The notes under the pieces were generated by a model, which was not told where the DNA came from, made no database searches, and saw nothing but the letters and a program-made list of their open reading frames with translations. DNA of 64,000 bases. It comes from Treponema bryantii NK4A124. GTDB lineage: Bacteria > Spirochaetota > Spirochaetia > Treponematales > Treponemataceae. The stretch is taken from positions 310,001 to 374,000 of the forward strand of contig NZ_ATWV01000002.1 in NCBI RefSeq assembly GCF_000421345.1. The letters are read 5' to 3'. Shown here in pieces: positions 53,599 through 61,469 of this stretch (position 1 is its first letter; every line of letters begins with the position of its first letter). A program made the translations under genes and the position numbers.

Positions 53599-53749
53599 TA
53601 CGTATTTAGACTTTAGGCTAACTGACGTTTAATCCCCGTTTTACGTGCAGCGGGCGGTCTGAATTACCAGTCTTTTGCAGTATGGATTCTGTTTCCTTGT
53701 TCCTCTGCATCGGGCGATTTATAACGAATTATTTTAATAGAGGTATTTT
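53599..53749 (+). promoter_or_regulatory. rplU 5' leader, candidate ribosomal-protein autoregulatory RNA
   Basis: The leader contains two copies of TGCA(G/T)CGGGCG(G/A)T, near 53648 and 53707, separated by about 50 nt. A long leader with internal repeats before rplU-rpmA suggests feedback control by L21 or another r-protein, but I could not match it to a known leader family. Confidence 0.4.
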
Positions 53750-54064
53750 ATGTACGCAACTATTGAATTTAAGGGCAAGCAGTACAAGGCTGAGAAAGAC
53801 GTTGTCCTTACAGTAGATAAGCTTGATGCTGAAAAAGGTTCAAAGATTGACATTGATACTGTTCTTCTCGTAAGCGATGGAGACAAAATCAGTGTAGGAA
53901 CTCCTTATGTTAAGGGTGCAAAGGTAACTGTAGTTGTTGAGGATTCTTTCCGCGATAAGAAGGTTCTCGTATTCAAGTACAAGTCAAAGAAAGACTATCA
54001 TCGTTTGATTGGTCACAGACAGCAGTATACAAAGGTACGCGTTGAGTCTATCACTCTCGCATAA
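53750..54064 (+). CDS. rplU: 50S ribosomal protein L21
   Basis: This 104-residue protein has the L21 start MYATIEFKGKQYKAEKDVVLTVD and the C-terminal RNA-binding segment FKYKSKKDYHRLIGHRQQYTKV. It binds 23S rRNA. It is the first gene of the rplU-rpmA-obg-nadD-yqeK-LCP-rsfS cluster, preceded by GAGG and the long leader. The Prp protease gene found between L21 and L27 in Firmicutes is absent. Confidence 0.97.
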   Translation: MYATIEFKGKQYKAEKDVVLTVDKLDAEKGSKIDIDTVLLVSDGDKISVGTPYVKGAKVTVVVEDSFRDKKVLVFKYKSKKDYHRLIGHRQQYTKVRVESITLA

Positions 54065-54082
54065 TTAAATAAGGAGATTACT

Positions 54083-54337
54083 ATGGGAAGAACACGTGGT
54101 GGATCTGGTGCAAAAAACGGACGCGATCCGAATCCAAAAAGCTTGGGTATAAAAAGATATGCTGGTGAATCTGTAACTGCAGGTTCTATCATCGTAAAGC
54201 AGCGCGGAACAAAATTCTACCCTGGAGCAAATGTTATGAAAGCTGGTGATGACAGCCTTTTTGCTACAGCAGATGGAAAAGTAGTTTTCGGTGAAAGAAA
54301 TAACCACAAGGTTGTTTCTGTTGAAGCTGCAAAATAA
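54083..54337 (+). CDS. rpmA: 50S ribosomal protein L27
   Basis: This 84-residue protein has the family motif GGSGAKNGRDPNPKSLGIKR and the conserved GSIIVKQRGTKFYPG. Its N-terminus starts MGRTRGG without the cleaved extension seen in Firmicutes, in keeping with absence of Prp. The AAGGAG site precedes the ATG by a normal distance. L27 reaches the peptidyl-transferase centre with its N-terminal tail. A terminator hairpin directly follows before obg. Confidence 0.97.
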   Translation: MGRTRGGSGAKNGRDPNPKSLGIKRYAGESVTAGSIIVKQRGTKFYPGANVMKAGDDSLFATADGKVVFGERNNHKVVSVEAAK

Positions 54338-54361
54338 GTTCAGTTTTTACTGAATATGAAT

Positions 54362-54394
54362 GCCCGGTAAGTAAAAGTGCCGGGCTTTTTTTTT
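54362..54394 (+). terminator. Terminator between rpmA and obg
   Basis: GCCCGG (54362-54367) pairs with CCGGGC (54380-54385), followed by nine T. GGAG for obg comes immediately after, so some readthrough is required if obg has no promoter of its own. Confidence 0.75.
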
Positions 54395-54403
54395 GGAGTA
54401 ATT

Positions 54404-55558
54404 ATGATTGGATTTGCAGATGAAGCTTTGATAGAGGTGCGCTCAGGTAACGGCGGCAACGGCTGTGTTGCCTTCCGGCGCGAAAAATATATTCCTCATG
54501 GTGGTCCTAACGGCGGTGACGGCGGTAAGGGCGGTGATGTTATTTTTACTGTAAAGCGGAATCTACGAACTCTTGCAAATATCCGTCACAAGCACTGTTT
54601 TAAAGCACGAAACGGCGGCGACGGTCAGGGCTGGAACCGCTACGGTGCAGACGGCGAAGACTGTGTAATTCCTGTTCCTCCTGGAACAACAATCCGCGAC
54701 GCCGAAACAGAAGAAATCATTTACGACTTTTCAACCGCTAAAGGTGACGAATCTTTTACCTTCCTCAAGGGTGGTAACGGCGGCTGGGGTAACGTTCACT
54801 TTAAGTCTTCAACAAATCAGGCACCAAAACAGGCTAACCCGGGACAGAAGGGCGAGACCCGCTTTCTTAAACTTGAGCTTTCTATTATGGCAGATGCCGG
54901 TCTGGTAGGCTTTCCTAACGCCGGAAAATCATCTCTCCTTACTTTCTTTACAAATGCCCGTCCAAAGATTGCGCCTTATCCTTTTACGACAATCATTCCA
55001 AATCTTGGTGTACTCCGCGTAGACGACGAATCAGATATCATCATTGCAGATATTCCTGGAATCATTGAAGGCGCCAGTGAGGGCCTTGGTCTTGGAGACA
55101 CCTTCCTTAAGCATATTACCCGTACAGCCTGCCTTATTTTTATGATTGACTGTTCAGACGAAAATTACCTTACGGCCTACGACACTCTCTGCAAGGAGCT
55201 TCGTAATTATTCTGATAATCTTATGGAAAAGCCACGCATTGTTCTATGTAACAAAATTGATGTTGAAGGTGCTTTTGACCGCGCTGTTGAAGTTCAGGAA
55301 AAAATTAAGGCTGCAGAGCCGGACACTGTAGTTATTCCGGTTTCAGTTCATACAGGCCGCGGCATGAAGGATGCCCAGCATCAGATTATGGAACTGGTTT
55401 CTAAGCAGGAAAAACGTGATATGTCGGCAGCTGCAGATGCCGGAATCGGCGACAGTGCAGCAGAAAATGCAAATCAGTTTGGAAGCAGTTTTATGAAAGA
55501 CCGTGCCTATATTGACGATGACGATGATAATGTTCAGTACCCGGGAAGCGAGCAGTAA
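54404..55558 (+). CDS. obg: Obg/CgtA GTPase
   Basis: This 384-residue GTPase is involved in 50S ribosome assembly and stress response. The glycine-rich Obg fold comes first (RSGNGGNGCVAFRREKYIP, GGPNGGDGGKGGD). The G domain follows, with GFPNAGKSSLL (G1, near 166), DIPGIIEGAS (G3), NKID (G4) and a serine-containing G5 region. The C-terminal extension is short and acidic. I chose ATG 54404, right after GGAG; an in-frame GTG at 54377 lies inside the terminator hairpin. The stop overlaps the nadD start by one base (TAATG). Confidence 0.95.
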   Translation: MIGFADEALIEVRSGNGGNGCVAFRREKYIPHGGPNGGDGGKGGDVIFTVKRNLRTLANIRHKHCFKARNGGDGQGWNRYGADGEDCVIPVPPGTTIRDAETEEIIYDFSTAKGDESFTFLKGGNGGWGNVHFKSSTNQAPKQANPGQKGETRFLKLELSIMADAGLVGFPNAGKSSLLTFFTNARPKIAPYPFTTIIPNLGVLRVDDESDIIIADIPGIIEGASEGLGLGDTFLKHITRTACLIFMIDCSDENYLTAYDTLCKELRNYSDNLMEKPRIVLCNKIDVEGAFDRAVEVQEKIKAAEPDTVVIPVSVHTGRGMKDAQHQIMELVSKQEKRDMSAAADAGIGDSAAENANQFGSSFMKDRAYIDDDDDNVQYPGSEQ

Positions 55559-56214
55559 TGAAAATAGCAGTATTCGGCGGAACCTTTAATCCTCTTCATG
55601 TTGGTCATGCAATGCTGGCAGATACAATTATCCGCGAGCTTGGCTACGACAAAGTGCTCTTTGTTCCAACCTTTCAGCCACCGCACAAGGATGCTTCGAA
55701 AATAATTTCAGCTCAGCACCGCTTAAAAATGATTGAAGATTTTTGTGCCAGCGAGGGCAGCGGCCACTTTGAACTCGAAACCTGTGAGGTTGACCGGGGC
55801 GGCATTTCTTACACCTCAGACACCCTCGAATATCTTACAAAAAAATATGAAGGCAAACTCAGTAAAAAACTGGCCTTTGTAATGGGAGATGAGGTTGCGG
55901 CAGAGTTTGATAAATGGCGTAACCCGCAGAAGGTAAGCGCACTTGCCGACCTCATTATCATTCACCGCTACCCGGATGTAAAGGCTATGGAATCAAGCCT
56001 TTATGCAAATAAGCCAAGCGGCGACTACAAGGGAGATTTTTCAGTTAAATTTGATTTGAAAAACTTTAAGTATCCCTGTATTTACGTTGAATCCCCGATG
56101 TTGCCGGTTTCTTCTACAGATATCCGCCGCCGCATCAGCGAGGGCAAAAGCTTTAGATATCTTGTTCCGCCGGCAGTTTTTGATTATATTATAGAAAACA
56201 ACTTGTATGATTGA
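55558..56214 (+). CDS. nadD: Nicotinate-nucleotide adenylyltransferase
   Basis: This 218-residue enzyme transfers AMP to nicotinate mononucleotide in NAD synthesis. GGTFNPLHVGHAML at residues 6-19 has the nucleotidyltransferase HxGH motif, and SSTDIRRRI near 190 is the second ATP-binding motif. FVPTFQPPHK also fits the family. It overlaps obg by one base and yqeK by 8 bp, so it is tightly coupled in the operon. Confidence 0.94.
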   Translation: MKIAVFGGTFNPLHVGHAMLADTIIRELGYDKVLFVPTFQPPHKDASKIISAQHRLKMIEDFCASEGSGHFELETCEVDRGGISYTSDTLEYLTKKYEGKLSKKLAFVMGDEVAAEFDKWRNPQKVSALADLIIIHRYPDVKAMESSLYANKPSGDYKGDFSVKFDLKNFKYPCIYVESPMLPVSSTDIRRRISEGKSFRYLVPPAVFDYIIENNLYD

Positions 56215-56794
56215 TTATATAGAAAAGACCGAAGAAATCCGTGCCTTTACCCAGGCGCATGTAAAAAAGAGCCGCTACGAGCATTCTGTTCGGGTTGCAG
56301 AAACCTGTGCCCGCATGTGCCGTCAGTACGGACTTGACTGGCGCAAGGGCTATCTTGCGGGAATCGGCCATGACATGTGTAAAGATTTTTCCAGCGAGGA
56401 GCTTTTTGAACTTGCTGCCCGCGATGGAAATGAAATAAGTGATTTTGAAAAGAAAAAGCCGGCACTGCTTCATGGACGTGCAGCCGCAGTTATGCTTAAG
56501 GAGCATTTTAAGGTTTACGACCCGGAGATTCTTGAGGCAGTTGCAAATCATACTTCCGGAATCATCGGAATGTGTGATCTTACAAAGTGTCTTTTTCTTG
56601 CAGATAAAATTGAACCGGGTCGACCTCAGTCTACAGAGGAGTACCGCGCAAATCTTTTTGCAATGAGTCTGGATGAAATGCTTTATTCTGTGCTCGAAGA
56701 AAATTATGAGTATCTTATAAAACATAATGTGGAAATTCAGCCCGGAACAAGGGAAATGATAAATTATTATGCTCAGCAGAAAAGTGAAAAATGA
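56207..56794 (+). CDS. yqeK: YqeK HD-domain hydrolase (predicted diadenosine tetraphosphatase)
   Basis: This 195-residue protein has an HD domain with HSVRVAETC (first His), GIGHDMCKDFS (His-Asp), HGRAAAVML, and NHTSGIIGM near 125. This is the YqeK arrangement next to nadD. YqeK proteins split diadenosine tetraphosphate to ADP. It overlaps nadD by 8 bp and is followed 16 bp later by the LCP gene. Confidence 0.9.
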   Translation: MIDYIEKTEEIRAFTQAHVKKSRYEHSVRVAETCARMCRQYGLDWRKGYLAGIGHDMCKDFSSEELFELAARDGNEISDFEKKKPALLHGRAAAVMLKEHFKVYDPEILEAVANHTSGIIGMCDLTKCLFLADKIEPGRPQSTEEYRANLFAMSLDEMLYSVLEENYEYLIKHNVEIQPGTREMINYYAQQKSEK

Positions 56795-56810
56795 GGGGGA
56801 AAGCTGACTG

Positions 56811-58028
56811 ATGAGAAAAATCAAAATTCGAGATGAACAAAAGGGAATTATTTTTATTGCTCTTATCATTATAACAGCGGTGGCACTTTCCTTTGTGTTT
56901 GCCTTTTCTCTTAAAACAAATACTGTAGAAGATGCGCTTAAAGAAAAGGGGATTATGCGTACCCTTTTTATTATAGAAGATGATGATTCAAGCATGCTTT
57001 TTTCAAGTGTATTGATTTATAATCCTTCTTCTAACAAAGCGGCTCTTGTAAATCTGCCTGGTCATACAGGTGCAATTTATCAGTCTCTTGGGCGTGTAGA
57101 TAAACTGCAGAAAGTTTATTCCGAGGCCGGTGTAATCAGCTTCCGTAATGAGGTTGAAAAGCTTCTGGGAATGACAATCCCTTATTACGCAATTATAACG
57201 CTGGAAAATTTTATTAAGATTTCAGACTACCTTGGTGGTATGCGTGTATTTATTTCTGAGCCGGTAGACTGCCTTTCGGAAGAGGGTGAGAGATGGCTGC
57301 TTCCTTCCGGTGCTATTAACCTTGATGGTGATAAAATCAATACTTATCTTCATTACAGACTGGAAGATGAAACAGAAGCTGATGTTCAGGAAAGATATCA
57401 GAATGCCATGGCTGCTTTTATTACCGGAATTCACGATAAAAAATTCGTTATTTTCCAGAAGGCAAACCGAAAACGCTACCTTGATTTTATCAAGACAAAT
57501 CTTAAGGAAGAAGAAGAGACAACGCTTTTCGACGCAATTGCAGATGTTGATGCTGAATCAATAATCAAGCAGACAATTACAGGCTCGCTTCGCCGTGTAG
57601 ATGGTCAGCAGCTTTTGATGCCTGATAATAACGGTGAGTTCATTAAGGAAGCAGTAAAGACAACAACAAACCTTCTGGCTTCTACAGATGGAACTCTTAC
57701 CAGCCGTGTATATGTACTGGAAATTCAGAACGGTACTACAACTCAGGGCCTTGCTCGAAATACTGCAATTCTTTTCCAGAATGCAAGTTATGATGTATTG
57801 AGTCCTGTAAATGCTCCAAGAAATGACTATGAAGAAACTGTAATCATAGACCATATCGGAAATATGGAAGTTGCAAAAATTGTCGGTGAGTTTATCCGAT
57901 GTTCAAATATCAGGGAAGCTACCCCTGAAGAGGAAGCCGAAAGTTCAAGCCTTGATGCGGGCGTTGACTTTACGATTATCCTTGGTAGAGATTTTGACGG
58001 ACGTTATGTTGTTCCGTCTCGAAGGTAA
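56811..58028 (+). CDS. LytR-CpsA-Psr family protein with LytR C-terminal domain
   Basis: The 405-residue protein has one N-terminal membrane segment (~14-34), then an LCP domain (LPGHTGAIYQSLGRVDKL, LGMTIPYYAIITLENFIKI, LHYRLEDETEADVQERYQNAM). A LytR_C domain starts near YVLEIQNGTTTQGLA. LCP enzymes transfer glycopolymers to peptidoglycan or other acceptors outside the inner membrane. In a diderm spirochaete the acceptor is unknown. It sits between yqeK and rsfS, a conserved neighbourhood. Confidence 0.88.
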   Translation: MRKIKIRDEQKGIIFIALIIITAVALSFVFAFSLKTNTVEDALKEKGIMRTLFIIEDDDSSMLFSSVLIYNPSSNKAALVNLPGHTGAIYQSLGRVDKLQKVYSEAGVISFRNEVEKLLGMTIPYYAIITLENFIKISDYLGGMRVFISEPVDCLSEEGERWLLPSGAINLDGDKINTYLHYRLEDETEADVQERYQNAMAAFITGIHDKKFVIFQKANRKRYLDFIKTNLKEEEETTLFDAIADVDAESIIKQTITGSLRRVDGQQLLMPDNNGEFIKEAVKTTTNLLASTDGTLTSRVYVLEIQNGTTTQGLARNTAILFQNASYDVLSPVNAPRNDYEETVIIDHIGNMEVAKIVGEFIRCSNIREATPEEEAESSSLDAGVDFTIILGRDFDGRYVVPSRR

Positions 58029-58054
58029 GCGCAGATAAAGCGCAGGTGGTAATT

Positions 58055-58408
58055 ATGAAAACAATGGAAGAAAAAGCAAGAGAAATTGCAAAGTTGATGG
58101 AAGATGGAAAGGGTAATGATGTTACTCTTTTGGATATCAGCGGACTTAACAGCTGGACAGATTATTTTGTAATCGTAACAGTTACATCTTCTGCTCACTG
58201 GCAGGGACTCTATAAGCAGATTAAAGAATACATCAAGGATAATGACCTTGAGATTCACGTTACAAACCGCAAGAGCCCGGACGGCGACGACTGGAACCTT
58301 ATTGATTTAGGCGCCATCGTCGTACACCTTATGTCTGAGTCTGCCAGAACTTTCTATGATTTGGAAAAGCTCTGGCACGCCGGAAAAACAATTGATTTCC
58401 GAGCCTAA
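58055..58408 (+). CDS. rsfS: Ribosomal silencing factor RsfS
   Basis: This 117-residue protein binds L14 and blocks subunit joining when nutrients are scarce. It has the family motifs DISGLNSWTDYFVIVT and DWNLIDLGAIVVHLM, with the FYDLEKLW C-terminus. I chose ATG 58055 after AGGTGG; a GTG at 58046 overlaps that site. It ends the ribosome/NAD/LCP operon. Family D palindromes follow between it and the convergent nhaC gene. Confidence 0.93.
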   Translation: MKTMEEKAREIAKLMEDGKGNDVTLLDISGLNSWTDYFVIVTVTSSAHWQGLYKQIKEYIKDNDLEIHVTNRKSPDGDDWNLIDLGAIVVHLMSESARTFYDLEKLWHAGKTIDFRA

Positions 58409-58418
58409 CGAAAAATCC

Positions 58419-58521
58419 GGTGGTTGAGTGATGCGGAGCATCGTATCGAAACCACCATAGAAATCTTTATATACATCGGTGATTTCGATACGTCCTTCGG
58501 ACTACTCAATCACCGATGTAT
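58419..58521. repeat. Inverted pair of family D palindromes between rsfS and nhaC
   Basis: Unit 1 (58419-58456) starts GGTGGTTGAGTGATG and ends CGTATCGAAACCACC. Unit 2 starts GGTGATTTCGATACG and ends CTACTCAATCACC, extended by ATACATC/GATGTAT (58471-58521). Base changes in the arms are compensated, so the hairpin is preserved. Confidence 0.85.
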
Positions 58522-58527
58522 ATCTAT

Positions 58528-60075
58528 TTATTTTGTTACCTTCTTCTTCATGAAAATCAAGAATCCCAACAATACTGCCGCACCGAAAATCCATGAGATG
58601 ATGGCACTTGCGACAAGTCCGATTCCCTGAGTAATTCCGGCAACAATGTATGTGAGGAAGCTTACTACAGCAACTGTAATGGCGTAAGGCAGCTGAGTTG
58701 AAACGTGTTTTACGTGTTCACACTGAGCACCCGCGCTGGCCATAATTGTTGTATCCGAAATTGGAGAACAGTGGTCACCACAAACCGCACCTGCCATACA
58801 AGCAGAAATTGAAATAATGCGCAGTGGATTTCCCGGTGCAAAAATTGCAATACAGATTGGAATAAGAATACCAAAGGTTCCCCAGCTTGTTCCTGTAGCA
58901 AAAGCGAGGAAGCAGGCAACTACGAAGATGATTGCAGGAAGCATCATCTTAAGACCTGCAGCAGAACCTTCCACAAGACCAGCTACATATTCCTTAGCAC
59001 CAAGGCTGTCTGTCATAGCTTTAAGTGTCCAGGCCAGAGTCAAAATCAAAATAGCTGGAACCATAGCCTTAAAGCCGTCTGGAACGCAGAGCATGCTGCT
59101 CTTGAAAGAAAGAACCTTGCGGCAAACATAGAAGATGATTGTAATAATCAGGGCTGCAAAAGAACCAAGCACAAGGCCAACAGAAGCATCTGAATCAGAG
59201 AATGAAGAAATGATGTTGAGGAAGTTTGCATTTGCTTCAGTTGTTCCGTCTTCGAGTACGTTGAACTTTGTAAAGAAACCGCCTGTATAAATCATTCCGA
59301 GAATACACATAACAATCAAAACGATGATTGGGAGAATCAGGTCAATTACACGGCCATTTGCATTTGCTCCATCTTCAACTTCGTCAGAATCATTGTTCAT
59401 AACTTCAAGAGCCTTTTCATACTTAGACATTTCGCCGTATTCAAACTTCATGAATACCATTGCAAACATCATTAATATAGTAAAGAAAGCGTAGAAGTTG
59501 AAAGGAATAGCCTTGCAGAAGAGGGTAAAGCCGTTTTCACCTTCGCTTACAAAGCCTGCTACTGCTGCAGCCCAGGAAGAAATCGGTGCAATGATGCAGA
59601 CTGGAGCGGCAGTAGAGTCAATCAGATAAGAGAGCTTTTCTTTTGAAAGACCATACTTGTCTGTCATAGGGCGCATAACCGAGCCTACAGTAAGACAGTT
59701 GAAGTAGTCATCAATAAAGATAAAGATACCAAGCACGATTGTAGCAATCTGTGCACCGGCCTTTGTCTTGATGTGTTTTTTAGCCCAGCGGCCGAAAGCA
59801 GCAGATCCTCCAGCCTTGTTCATAAGGGCAACCATAATTCCAAGAACAACGAGGAATACTATGATTCCTACGTTCCAGCTGTCGGAAAGCTGGGCAATCA
59901 TACCGTCTTTAAAGATGTGATTGAAGAAGCCAGGGAAGCCGGCTGCAGTTTCAATGGCGTAGAAAAGTCCGCCGATTACAATACCAATAAAAAGGGAAGA
60001 ATAAACTTCCTTTGTCCAGAGGGCCAGAGCAATGGCCACGATTGCAGGCACAAGGGCCCAGAATGTTCCTATCAT
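58528..60075 (-). CDS. nhaC: Na+/H+ antiporter, NhaC family
   Basis: The 515-residue membrane protein has about 12 hydrophobic segments. Marks of the NhaC family (PF03553) include IFIDDYFNCLTVGSVMRPMTD near 120-140, APISSWAAAVAGF, a conserved ATGTSWGTFGILIPI segment, and AGAVCGDHCSPISDTTI near 430. It should exchange Na+ for H+ across the inner membrane, although some NhaC relatives carry organic ions. Its ATG overlaps the stop of a small upstream ORF (ATGA), so translation is coupled. Confidence 0.88.
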   Translation of the reverse strand: MIGTFWALVPAIVAIALALWTKEVYSSLFIGIVIGGLFYAIETAAGFPGFFNHIFKDGMIAQLSDSWNVGIIVFLVVLGIMVALMNKAGGSAAFGRWAKKHIKTKAGAQIATIVLGIFIFIDDYFNCLTVGSVMRPMTDKYGLSKEKLSYLIDSTAAPVCIIAPISSWAAAVAGFVSEGENGFTLFCKAIPFNFYAFFTILMMFAMVFMKFEYGEMSKYEKALEVMNNDSDEVEDGANANGRVIDLILPIIVLIVMCILGMIYTGGFFTKFNVLEDGTTEANANFLNIISSFSDSDASVGLVLGSFAALIITIIFYVCRKVLSFKSSMLCVPDGFKAMVPAILILTLAWTLKAMTDSLGAKEYVAGLVEGSAAGLKMMLPAIIFVVACFLAFATGTSWGTFGILIPICIAIFAPGNPLRIISISACMAGAVCGDHCSPISDTTIMASAGAQCEHVKHVSTQLPYAITVAVVSFLTYIVAGITQGIGLVASAIISWIFGAAVLLGFLIFMKKKVTK

Positions 60076-60239
60076 TTTTTATTCTCCACGTTTTTAAAGT
60101 CAGTTGCGAGCGGTTCCTTAACGCCGTCTTTTTCCAGCTTTTCCAGAACTTCAATTGCATAATCCAGTTCCTCAAGCTGTGTAGCAGCGCAGTAAGTTTT
60201 TATCTGTCGCAATGCTTTTATAGCTTTTTCGTTTGTCAT
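60072..60239 (-). CDS. Small hypothetical protein (55 aa) coupled to nhaC
   Basis: A short reading frame starts at ATG 60239 with a perfect AGGAGG site at good spacing and ends in TGA overlapping the nhaC ATG. The product is charged and helical (MTNEKAIKALRQIKTYCAAT at the start, KEPLATDFKNVENKK at the end), with no membrane segment. Its strong ribosome site and ATGA overlap argue that it is real. The function is unknown; it may serve only as a leader that couples translation. Confidence 0.7.
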   Translation of the reverse strand: MTNEKAIKALRQIKTYCAATQLEELDYAIEVLEKLEKDGVKEPLATDFKNVENKK

Positions 60240-60276
60240 AATTTCCTCCTGAGAAATATTATAACACACGTTTCCC

Positions 60277-60330
60277 GTCATTGCGAGTGAAATACCCGTC
60301 ATTGCGAGGAGCGAAGCGACGTGGCAAGCC
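60277..60330. repeat. Family B repeat pair upstream of fabD
   Basis: It has a truncated unit GTCATTGCGAGTGAAATACC (60277-60296) and a fuller unit beginning GTCATTGCGAGGAGCGAAGC (60298 on). Related units are at 42004 and 63372. Confidence 0.7.
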
Positions 60331-60422
60331 ATTTGCGAAGAGAATTCCATATTGACAAAAAGTGTTAAAAATGTCATTTTGTAGAAGTGCCTTTTGGCAG
60401 AATATTCTTACAGGGGTAAAAG

Positions 60423-61373
60423 ATGAAAAAATATGCATTTTTATTTCCGGGACAGGGTGCACAGGTTCCGGGCATGATTAAGGATATCTGTGATGCTTAT
60501 CCTGAAGCACGTGCAGTTGTAGATCAGGTAACAAAAATTACCGGCGTTGATATGCCAAAGCTTCTTTGGGAGAGTGATGCGGCAACTTTGAGCCGTTCAG
60601 ATAACAGTCAGCTTGCAATTACAACTGCCTCGCTCGCAGTTATGGCTGTTTTGAAAACAAAAGGTATTGAGCCAAGTGCCGCAATGGGCTTTTCTCTTGG
60701 AGAATTCCCTGCTTTGTATGCAGCCGGCGTTTTGAGCTTTGAAGATGTAATTAAAGTAGTTCGCGAGCGCGGACTTATCATGCAGGCAACATGCGAAAAT
60801 ATTGCAAAGGCAAACGAAGGTCACGCACCTGGTATGACAGCTGTTCTTGGGCTTCCACCAGAGAAGGTAGAAGAGCTTGCTAATGGCATTAAAGATGCTT
60901 ATGCAGCAAACCTTAACAGCCCTGTTCAGACAGTAGTAAGCGGAACAGCTGATGCTCTCGAACAGATTGAAGCAAAGGCAAAGGAAGCAGGTGCCCGCCG
61001 TGCTCTTCGCCTTGCAGTTGCAGGACCTTTCCACAGTCCTCTTATGCAGGAAGCAGCTGATAATTTTGAAAAGGCAATTGCAGGTGTTACCTTCAATAAT
61101 CCGGATAAAACTCTTTTCAGCAACGTAACAGGTAAGGAAGCAAAGGACGGAGCAGAAATCAAAAAGAATGCCGTTCTCCACCTTACAAATCCTGTTCGCT
61201 GGACATCGGAAGAAGCCGTTTTGAACGACCTGATTAAAGCAAGCGGCGACGAATGGGAACTGATTGAACCAGGTGTTGGTGCTGTTTTGACAGGCCTCTG
61301 GGGAAAATCAGGATTTGCTGAGACTGCAAACTGTATTGCAGTGAATAGTGCTGACTCTCTCGGAACTCTATAA
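60423..61373 (+). CDS. fabD: Malonyl-CoA:ACP transacylase
   Basis: This 316-residue enzyme loads malonyl groups onto acyl carrier protein for fatty-acid synthesis. The N-terminal FLFPGQGAQVPGM, the nucleophile elbow GFSLGEFPALYAAG (Ser near 94) and the histidine in GPFHSPLM near 205 fit the family. AGGGG precedes the ATG. It is followed by fabF and fabZ, each with an own ribosome site, but no acpP or fabG is here. The upstream region has TTGACA at 60352 with a poorly matched -10. Confidence 0.94.
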   Translation: MKKYAFLFPGQGAQVPGMIKDICDAYPEARAVVDQVTKITGVDMPKLLWESDAATLSRSDNSQLAITTASLAVMAVLKTKGIEPSAAMGFSLGEFPALYAAGVLSFEDVIKVVRERGLIMQATCENIAKANEGHAPGMTAVLGLPPEKVEELANGIKDAYAANLNSPVQTVVSGTADALEQIEAKAKEAGARRALRLAVAGPFHSPLMQEAADNFEKAIAGVTFNNPDKTLFSNVTGKEAKDGAEIKKNAVLHLTNPVRWTSEEAVLNDLIKASGDEWELIEPGVGAVLTGLWGKSGFAETANCIAVNSADSLGTL

Positions 61374-61386
61374 GTGAATAAATAGT

Positions 61387-61442
61387 GTCATTCCACGGCT
61401 TGACCGGGGAATCTAGATTGTCCGGTCAAGCCGGACAATGAC
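61387..61442. repeat. Inverted repeat pair, family A/E, between fabD and fabF
   Basis: The first unit (61387-61414) is GTCATT...GAATCT with CGGCTTGACCGG. The second (61415-61442) is AGATTGTCCGGTCAAGCCGG then ACAATGAC. Compared with 5085, paired base changes keep the stem intact. Confidence 0.75.
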
Positions 61443-61469
61443 ATAAATTGTTATATTAAGGATAAAAAA

